Assembly: GCA_913046175.1 (NCBI GenBank)
Contig: CAJWSN010000030.1
Span: 1-10,800 of the forward strand
Length of the DNA: 10,800 nucleotides
From: an uncultured Opitutia bacterium
GTDB taxonomy: Bacteria; Verrucomicrobiota; Verrucomicrobiia; Opitutales; JABJCN01
Direction: 5' to 3'
The first letter of the stretch is position 1. The number at the start of each line of letters is the position of its first letter. The notes beneath the pieces are model-generated. The model did no database searches. It worked only from the letters and a program-made list of their open reading frames with translations, and had not been told where the DNA came from. The position numbers were made by a program, and so were the translations under genes. Shown piece by piece: positions 1 to 5,581 of this stretch.

Positions 1-1
1 G

Positions 2-631
2 TTGATGCCCATGCCCAACCGTATCGGGCCTGCAAAGGGGCCCCACCTGGAGGCAACCATACCCAGTGAAGTGACGGGGTGGAAGGTGGACGATGAGGAG
101 CTCGGGCATACGGAGGCCGTGAATTCTACCGTGGACAAGCAGTTGCGCCTGGATGATTTTGTCTTTCGTTCCTACTCCAGTGGACGGCTTAATTTTGATG
201 TTTACGTGGCTTACTGGGGTCCGGGGAAAATGCCTGTCCAAATGGTGGCGTCGCACACGCCGGATCGGTGCTGGACAGAGAATGGCTGGCAGTGCACCGA
301 CATGGAGTTTGAAGTTTCGGTTGGGGCAAAAGGTTTTGACCTGAAACCTGCACAGGTTCGTTCTTTTCAAATGGATCGGCAGGTCAGGCATGTCCTGTAT
401 TGGCACCTGGTCGAGGGAATCCCCTACAATTATGGGAGTCGGTTCAACGATATTCCTCACCCCGGAAAATGGCTGACTGGTTTCTGGAGTGGGCTCTGGG
501 AGGGACAACCGGAACAGTACTTTATCCGGCTCTCAACCCCTTTTTCGTTCAAGGAACTCTGGCGGGAGCCAGCATTTCTTGACGTGATGGACGCGTTGTC
601 GGCCCTTGGACTGAAGCGGGAGGCAGGATAA
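2..631 (+). CDS. EpsI-like exosortase-associated protein (DUF3485), 5' end probably outside window
   Basis: This resembles the EpsI/DUF3485 domain found with exosortases in exopolysaccharide and PEP-CTERM-type surface systems. Its exact biochemical role is not settled even in the family. What I see is a domain opening with IPSEVTGW, followed by YVAYWGPG and then the family signature HTPDRCWTENGW, where a His, a Cys and a Gly-Trp are the usual conserved points. An aromatic-rich C-terminal half follows (VLYWHLVEG, WSGLWEGQPEQYFIRLS). Family members normally carry an N-terminal membrane segment. None is visible in these 209 residues and the frame is open to the window edge, so the start is probably upstream, or this is the tail of an exosortase-EpsI fusion. 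In-frame TTG/ATG codons at 2, 5 and 11 cannot be ranked. Its TAA directly abuts the ATG of the aminotransferase, so it belongs to the same operon. Family assignment is moderately sure. Confidence 0.72.
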   Translation: MMPMPNRIGPAKGPHLEATIPSEVTGWKVDDEELGHTEAVNSTVDKQLRLDDFVFRSYSSGRLNFDVYVAYWGPGKMPVQMVASHTPDRCWTENGWQCTDMEFEVSVGAKGFDLKPAQVRSFQMDRQVRHVLYWHLVEGIPYNYGSRFNDIPHPGKWLTGFWSGLWEGQPEQYFIRLSTPFSFKELWREPAFLDVMDALSALGLKREAG

Positions 632-1786
632 ATGGCCAGTTTCGACCAGGAACGGCACAACGGGCGAATCTATCTTTCTCCTCCAGATGTGGGGCAGGCG
701 GAATTGATGCGAATCCAGGAGGCATTTACCGAGAACTGGATTGCCCCAGCGGGGCCTCATCTGGATGCATTTGAAAACGAAATGTGCCAAGTGCTTGGCG
801 GCGGGGTGCATGCTGCGGCCCTTAACTCGGGCACAGCGGCACTTCATCTTGCCTTGAAGCTTTCCGGAGCGGGACCGGGCGACGAGGTTTTTTGTTCAAC
901 ATTCACTTTTGTGGCACCTGCAAATGCGATTCGATATGTGGGTGCGACGCCTGTTTTCATCGACAGTGAGGAGGCGACCTGGAACATGGATCCGGAATTG
1001 CTTGCCCGGGCTTTGAGGGAAAGAGCCGAAGACGGGGTGTTGCCGAAGGCGATAATCCTGGTTCATCTTTATGGCCAGGGTGCGCATCTGGACCCCATCC
1101 TCGAAATCTGTCGGGAGCATGGTGTTCCGCTGATTGAGGATGCTGCAGAAGCTCTCGGGAGTACCTTTAAGGGGAAGGCCCTGGGGACATTCGGGGATTT
1201 CGGGGTATTTTCGTTTAACGGAAACAAGATCATCACAACATCTGCTGGTGGCATGTTGGTTTCTCCCGATGCAACATCTGTGCAGAAGGCTCGTTTCCTT
1301 GCATCGCAGGCCCGGGATTCTGCTCCGCATTATGAGCATTCGGAGATGGGTTTCAATTATCGCATGAGCAATGTGCTTGCAGGTATTGGCAGGGCACAAC
1401 TGACCACCCTTGACCAGAAGGTGGCAAAACGCCGGGCATTGTACGATCTCTATCGTGAAGCCCTGGGGGATCTTCCCGGAATTGGGTTTCTCCCGGAAGC
1501 CGGCAAGGATGCACCGAACCGTTGGTTGACCTGTGTAACAATCGACCCGGGTACTGTGGGCACGGACGTGGAGACCCTGCGCCTTGCACTGGAAGCGCGA
1601 AATATCGAGTCGAGGCCTTTATGGAAACCGATGCATCTCCAGCCTCTGTTTGCCGGTGCTGAATGTTATGGCGGCACAATTTCTGAAAATCTCTTTCAAA
1701 CAGGATTGTGTCTTCCTTCAGGTTCAGGCCTTACTGACGATGAATTTGCCAGGGTGGTCCAATCTCTACGGACAAACTGGTCATGA
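632..1786 (+). CDS. DegT/DnrJ/EryC1/StrS-family PLP-dependent sugar aminotransferase (PglE/EpsN-like)
   Basis: A fold-type I aminotransferase that transfers an amino group, usually from glutamate, to the keto carbon of a nucleotide-linked keto-deoxy sugar in the cytoplasm. The 384 residues match the family's usual length. Visible landmarks are the phosphate-binding NSGTAALHLAL (residues 65-75), the STFTFVAPANAI segment (89-100), the cofactor-pyridine Asp170 in LIEDAAEALGS, and the Schiff-base Lys199 in FSFNGNKIITTSAGG. The N-terminal pattern YLSPPDVG...ENWIAPAGPHLDAFE is typical of PglE/EpsN-type 4-aminotransferases. The start is supported by GGGAGG at 618-623, 8 bases ahead of the ATG. The gene begins immediately after the previous stop and its TGA overlaps the next ATG (ATGA, 1783-1786), so coupling to the 4,6-dehydratase is expected. 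That neighbour makes UDP-4-keto-6-deoxy-GlcNAc the likely substrate. This last step is inferred; other keto-sugars or a C3 aminotransferase role are possible. Confidence 0.93.
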   Translation: MASFDQERHNGRIYLSPPDVGQAELMRIQEAFTENWIAPAGPHLDAFENEMCQVLGGGVHAAALNSGTAALHLALKLSGAGPGDEVFCSTFTFVAPANAIRYVGATPVFIDSEEATWNMDPELLARALRERAEDGVLPKAIILVHLYGQGAHLDPILEICREHGVPLIEDAAEALGSTFKGKALGTFGDFGVFSFNGNKIITTSAGGMLVSPDATSVQKARFLASQARDSAPHYEHSEMGFNYRMSNVLAGIGRAQLTTLDQKVAKRRALYDLYREALGDLPGIGFLPEAGKDAPNRWLTCVTIDPGTVGTDVETLRLALEARNIESRPLWKPMHLQPLFAGAECYGGTISENLFQTGLCLPSGSGLTDDEFARVVQSLRTNWS

Positions 1787-3684
1787 ACCATTTGTTTAAA
1801 ACATCTCTCTCCCCATTACGAACGCTGGGTGTTGTCACGATCTATGCGGCGCTTTTGGCTATTGCTTTCTGGTTGGCATTTGAGCTTCGATTTGAATTCC
1901 AGGTGCCCGGCTCCGCAGAGGGTGAGGTGGATGTTAATTGGCAGGCAATTCGCGTGGGCATCCTGCCATGGCTGGTCCTGGTGAAACTTGTCTTCTTGCT
2001 GGCGCTTGGTGAGTTCAGGGGTATCCTGCATTTTTTTCGACTGCCTGACCTGACCCGTATTTTTGCAACCCTAGCGGGGACAAGCCTTGGGCTGGTTTTT
2101 CTCTGGTACTGGAAACAGGGTGAGGATTGTATACCGCGCAGCGTTATTCTCGCGGATTTACAGTTTTCCTTCGTTTTTCTCTGTGGGTTCAGGTTGTTCT
2201 GCCGTGTATATGCAGAAAGCTTTCAGCAGGAGGGCAACGGCTCTTTTACCAGAGCCTCCCGTGTGGGCATTCTCGGAACGGGCGATGTTGGTGCATCAGT
2301 TGCGGCTGATCTGCTGGCCAAGCGTGGATTGGGGATGAAGCCCGTGCTTTTTCTTGATGAGGATGGGGGTAAGTTGGGCAAGCGGATACACGGTGTGCCC
2401 GTGGAGAATCTGCCGGAAAACTTCCAGTTGCTCAGGTCACGCTTTGACTTGGACAAGCTGATCATCGCACCCAACTGGACGGATCATTACAGCGCAAAGG
2501 CCATTTCGGAATGGGTAAGCAAGGCGAATGAGGCACGTTTGGACACGGAAATAGTACCCTCACTCAATGATTTGGCCACCGGCAGGGTGCAAGCAAGCCA
2601 CTTGCGACGTGTAGAGGTGGAGGATCTTCTTGGCCGTTCACCCATTGACCTCGATTCAGGACAAATACGAAGTTTACTGGAGGGGCGTGTGGTCATGGTC
2701 ACCGGGGCGGGCGGGACAATTGGCTCCGAATTATGCCGGCAGGTTGTGCGACATAATCCCCGGCGATTGTTGATGATCGACCAGATGGAGGGGAGTGTCT
2801 TTCATCTTGAGCAACAATTGTTGGATGATGGCTATGGAACGATAATTGTGCCGGTCGTTGCAGATATTTTGAACGAGGGGGAAATGAAGCGTCTTTTCGG
2901 TCGATTCAAGCCATCCATCGTCTTCCACGCGGCCGCACACAAGCACGTGGCCATGATGGAGCGCCAGGCATCGGAGGCGATCAAGAACAACTGCCTTGGC
3001 ACTGCTCTTCTTTCACGTTTGGCCGCTGAGGCCGATGTGGATCGATTCATCTTCATCTCCACGGACAAGGCAATCAATCCAACCAGCGTCATGGGTGCCA
3101 CAAAACGTCTTGCTGAAATGGGGATTCTGGCGCGACAGGCTGCGAAGGGCAACTCCACGCGTTTCATGGCTGTGCGTTTTGGCAATGTGCTGGGTTCATC
3201 GGGAAGTGTCATCCCAATTTTTCACAGGCAGATTGCAAAGGGGGGACCGCTTACGGTTACGCACCCTGAGGCCACACGATATTTTATGACCATCCCCGAG
3301 GCTGCGGGCCTTGTCCTTCAGAGTGGCACTTTGGGAAAAGGCGGTGAGATTTTCGTTCTTGATATGGGAGAGCCGGTCCTGATTTTGGATATTGCCCGCC
3401 AGATGGCGGAGTTGAGTGGGTTAACGCCGGGACAGGATATTGAAATCTGCTTTACGGGTCTGTCCCCGGGGGAGAAACTGCACGAGGAAATACAGCATTT
3501 TAGTGAGAACCTGGCAAAGACAGAACATCCGAGAATCCTGCTTTTTACATCCGATTCAATTGAATTGGAGGTGATGGAGGAGTGGCTGCAGAATCTAAGT
3601 GGCAGACTTTACGACATGGACAATCTCGCCGTCAAACAAGCGCTCCGCGGGCAGGTGCCGGAATATACCCCGTTTATGGAGTGA
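1783..3684 (+). CDS. Membrane-anchored nucleotide-sugar 4,6-dehydratase (PglF/WbpM/CapD family)
   Basis: Polysaccharide biosynthesis protein predicted to convert UDP-GlcNAc to the 4-keto-6-deoxy sugar with bound NAD(P). Four hydrophobic segments lie near residues 13-34, 58-77, 93-109 and 119-140. A first Rossmann-like domain follows (GILGTGDVGASVAADLL, 163-178). The linker has the family's EDLLGRSPIDLD (280-291). The catalytic SDR domain starts at VMVTGAGGTIGSELCRQ (304-320). HAAAHKHVAMME (382-393), ISTDKAINPTSVMGATKR (425-442) and RFGNVLGSSGSVIPIF (465-480) mark the active site: Thr427-Asp428-Lys429, with Met437 standing where ordinary SDR enzymes have Tyr and Lys441 conserved. That Met substitution is the hallmark of the large WbpM/PglF dehydratases. 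At 633 residues the protein is full length. It overlaps the aminotransferase by four bases, has no strong SD and is probably translationally coupled. Substrate is inferred from family and neighbours. Confidence 0.93.
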   Translation: MNHLFKTSLSPLRTLGVVTIYAALLAIAFWLAFELRFEFQVPGSAEGEVDVNWQAIRVGILPWLVLVKLVFLLALGEFRGILHFFRLPDLTRIFATLAGTSLGLVFLWYWKQGEDCIPRSVILADLQFSFVFLCGFRLFCRVYAESFQQEGNGSFTRASRVGILGTGDVGASVAADLLAKRGLGMKPVLFLDEDGGKLGKRIHGVPVENLPENFQLLRSRFDLDKLIIAPNWTDHYSAKAISEWVSKANEARLDTEIVPSLNDLATGRVQASHLRRVEVEDLLGRSPIDLDSGQIRSLLEGRVVMVTGAGGTIGSELCRQVVRHNPRRLLMIDQMEGSVFHLEQQLLDDGYGTIIVPVVADILNEGEMKRLFGRFKPSIVFHAAAHKHVAMMERQASEAIKNNCLGTALLSRLAAEADVDRFIFISTDKAINPTSVMGATKRLAEMGILARQAAKGNSTRFMAVRFGNVLGSSGSVIPIFHRQIAKGGPLTVTHPEATRYFMTIPEAAGLVLQSGTLGKGGEIFVLDMGEPVLILDIARQMAELSGLTPGQDIEICFTGLSPGEKLHEEIQHFSENLAKTEHPRILLFTSDSIELEVMEEWLQNLSGRLYDMDNLAVKQALRGQVPEYTPFME

Positions 3685-3695
3685 CAGCTTCTGGA

Positions 3696-3725
3696 TTGAC
3701 TTTCAGGTCTTTGGGGTGCTATAAA
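3696..3725 (+). promoter_or_regulatory. Candidate sigma-70 promoter with extended -10 for the FtsB-like gene
   Basis: TTGACT at 3696-3701 is followed 18 bases later by TATAAA at 3720-3725. TG at 3717-3718 gives an extended -10 (TGC before the hexamer). It starts 11 bases after the dehydratase stop and lies about 30 bases upstream of the ATG at 3757. Both hexamers match the consensus at five of six positions. This suggests the small gene is transcribed on its own as well as by any read-through, since I see no convincing terminator after the dehydratase gene. Confidence 0.6.
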
Positions 3726-3756
3726 GCTAAACCTTGATGAAAGTGAGGATATTCCA

Positions 3757-4047
3757 ATGACGAGGATTATTTGGATTGCCCTGGGCATCCTGTTGGTTGC
3801 GGATTGCACCGTTTTCGGATATTTTTTTTCACAGACTTATTCGGAATATGAAAGATTCCGCAGCCGTGAGCAGACTCAGGATTCAGACTTAAAGCGTGCC
3901 GAGCAGGAACTGGCTGCCAAGCAGTTGTATCACCGCAGGCTTTACAATGATCCGCATTTTCTTGAGCGGGTGGTTAGGGAGCGCTTAAATTATTCGCGTG
4001 CCAACGAACGCATCTTCATTTTTCCCGAAGAGCCGGGTGAACTTTAG
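3757..4047 (+). CDS. FtsB/DivIC-like septum formation initiator protein
   Basis: A 96-residue bitopic membrane protein with the layout of the FtsB/DivIC family, which bridges FtsL and FtsQ-type proteins in the division complex. A short cytoplasmic N-terminus (MTR) precedes one hydrophobic segment (about residues 4-24). A charged coiled-coil stretch follows (about 29-62, rich in Glu, Arg, Gln and Lys). The family's closing motif is then seen: a DPHFLERVVRERLNYSRANE segment (65-84) ending in IFIFPEE, corresponding to the common D-P-x-Y/F-hydrophobic-E-x-x-A/V-R-E-x-L pattern. The start is supported by GTGAGGA at 3743-3749, 7 bases upstream. It has its own promoter and is closed by an intrinsic terminator, so it looks like a monocistronic unit between two sugar-nucleotide blocks. 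The sequence is too short and divergent to separate FtsB from a DivIC or FtsL-like partner. Confidence 0.75.
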   Translation: MTRIIWIALGILLVADCTVFGYFFSQTYSEYERFRSREQTQDSDLKRAEQELAAKQLYHRRLYNDPHFLERVVRERLNYSRANERIFIFPEEPGEL

Positions 4048-4105
4048 GCAATACGCGATTGCTGGGGCACTTCTGGCAGAATCTCCCAGTTGATTTTCCA
4101 TGCTG

Positions 4106-4126
4106 GGCGGGTTTGCTCGCCTTTTT
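4106..4126 (+). terminator. Intrinsic terminator after the FtsB-like gene
   Basis: A hairpin with a six-pair stem: 4106-4111 pairs with 4116-4121, all G-C or C-G except one G-U at 4110/4117. The four-base loop is TTTG, and five T residues follow at 4122-4126. It lies 58 bases beyond the stop at 4047. This is the classical Rho-independent form on the plus strand. It sits upstream of the preferred pyrophosphorylase start (4169) and inside the longer open frame that begins at 4100, which argues against that longer start. It could instead act as an attenuator for the genes downstream. Confidence 0.65.
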
Positions 4127-4168
4127 CATTTACAGGTCCGCCGGCTTCTTTTTTACCTTGATCCACTC

Positions 4169-5578
4169 ATGGAAGCCGATGCACCAATGGAAAGATTCAG
4201 GAATGCCGGCCAGGGGCATGTCTTCCAGTATTTTTGCGACTTGCAGGAGGAAGAGAAAAAGACCCTGCTGCTGCAGGCAGAGGAGATCGACCTGGAGGAG
4301 GTTTCACGCCTCAGCATCGCCTTTAGGGCCAGGGATTCCATGGATCTTGATTTTTCGGGACTTAAGCCGGCGCCCTATATTCCTCACCCTGCCTCTGGCG
4401 GCGATGAAGAGCCCTGGGTGGAGGCGAGGGCCTTGGGTGAGGAGGCCTTGCGTGCAGGGCGCGTAGCTGCTTTCACGGTGGCCGGAGGGCAGGGGACACG
4501 CCTTGGGTTTGATGGACCCAAGGGCACGTTTCCCGCGACCCCTGTGATGGGGAAATCCCTCTTTCAGGTTTTTGCCGAGAAGATTTTTGCCTCTGGGGCA
4601 CGGTTTGGCGGGCAGATACAATGGCTGATCATGACGAGCGTCCAGAATGACAAGGAGACCCGGCAGTTTTTTGAAACCTCTAATTATTTCGGCCTTGAGA
4701 AGGAACAGGTGCATTTTTTCACGCAGGGACTCATGCCAGCCGTGGATGGAAATGGCAAAATCCTGATGTCTGGCCGTGGTCGGATTGCGATGAATCCAGA
4801 CGGGCACGGAGGTTCCTTACGGGCCTTGGTGCGGAGTGGCAATGTAGAAAGGCTACGTTCCCTTGGGGTGGACACGATCTCCTATTTTCAAGTGGACAAC
4901 CCTTTGGTGCAATGCATCGATCCAGGGTTCATCGGCTTTCACCTGGGGGAAGGTGCGGACATTTCAAGCAAGATGGTCCCCAAGGCTCATGCGCATGAAA
5001 AGGTGGGGCATTTTTGTGTGAAGAACGGACGTCAGGTGGTGGTTGAGTACAGCGACCTTCCTGGGGAACTGCAGGAAAAGATAAACCCTCGTTCGGGGGA
5101 ATTGCTGTATATTGCCGGGAGCATAGCGATCCACATCCTGAGCCTTGATTTTGCCGCCCGTGTTGGTGGCGGGGCTGAAGAGGGCCTTGCACTGCCTTTT
5201 CACTTTGCGCACAAGAAAGTGCCTTGCATTGACGAGGCGGGCAATCCTGTACAACCCATGGAGCCGAACGGGGTCAAGTTTGAGATGTTTATTTTTGATT
5301 CCCTTCCACTTGCGGGGAAGTCGGTCATTATTGAGACGCGGCGCGAGGATGAATTCAGTCCCATAAAGAACGCGCAGGGGGAGGATTCAGCCGAGACATC
5401 GAAGCGGGACCAGTCCTCACAGTTTCTGCGGTGGCTGGCGTCGGTGGGGGAGAATGTCTCCGGGTTGGAAACTGTGGAGGTTAGTCCCGTGTTTGCCCAG
5501 ACTGGGGAGGAGTTTGCTGCACGCTGGCGGGGCATGGATACGAAACCCTCCCTGCAGGAAGGAATTTACTTTGGCTAA
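4169..5578 (+). CDS. UAP1-like UDP-N-acetylhexosamine pyrophosphorylase (UDPGP family)
   Basis: Predicted to join UTP and a sugar-1-phosphate, most likely GlcNAc-1-phosphate, to give UDP-sugar and pyrophosphate. Counting from 4169 (469 residues), the nucleotide-binding loop VAGGQGTRLG is at 104-113, with PKG at 117-119. WLIMTS follows, then NPDGHGG (209-215), QVDNPLV (241-247), and HEKVGHFCVKNGR...VVVEYSDLP. A late PNGVKFEMFIFDSLP and REDEFSPIKNAQG complete the pattern. It matches animal UAP1/AGX enzymes much better than bacterial GalU or GlmU, and the REDEFSP(I/L)KNA block is typical of UAP. The frame is open from an ATG at 4100, but those 23 extra residues are not family-like and the DNA there forms a terminator. 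Homologous sequence begins around MERFRNAGQGH, so the start is 4169 or the ATG at 4187 (GGAAG 11 bases upstream). No clear promoter was found; TTTACA at 4129-4134 lacks a good -10. UTP-glucose-1-phosphate activity cannot be excluded. Confidence 0.88.
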   Translation: MEADAPMERFRNAGQGHVFQYFCDLQEEEKKTLLLQAEEIDLEEVSRLSIAFRARDSMDLDFSGLKPAPYIPHPASGGDEEPWVEARALGEEALRAGRVAAFTVAGGQGTRLGFDGPKGTFPATPVMGKSLFQVFAEKIFASGARFGGQIQWLIMTSVQNDKETRQFFETSNYFGLEKEQVHFFTQGLMPAVDGNGKILMSGRGRIAMNPDGHGGSLRALVRSGNVERLRSLGVDTISYFQVDNPLVQCIDPGFIGFHLGEGADISSKMVPKAHAHEKVGHFCVKNGRQVVVEYSDLPGELQEKINPRSGELLYIAGSIAIHILSLDFAARVGGGAEEGLALPFHFAHKKVPCIDEAGNPVQPMEPNGVKFEMFIFDSLPLAGKSVIIETRREDEFSPIKNAQGEDSAETSKRDQSSQFLRWLASVGENVSGLETVEVSPVFAQTGEEFAARWRGMDTKPSLQEGIYFG

Positions 5579-5581
5579 GCC

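Noticed and set aside
896..1399. 167-residue open frame on the minus strand
   Set aside because: Antisense to the aminotransferase between its phosphate-binding and PLP-lysine motifs; its Cys/His-rich look is not arranged as a metal-binding pattern.
4129..4157. Possible promoter for the pyrophosphorylase (TTTACA and a downstream T-rich stretch)
   Set aside because: No acceptable -10 hexamer occurs at 16-18 base spacing, so it was not called as a feature.
4059..4466. 135-residue plus-strand frame overlapping the pyrophosphorylase start
   Set aside because: It runs through the terminator hairpin and then overlaps conserved pyrophosphorylase codons in another frame; no family resemblance.
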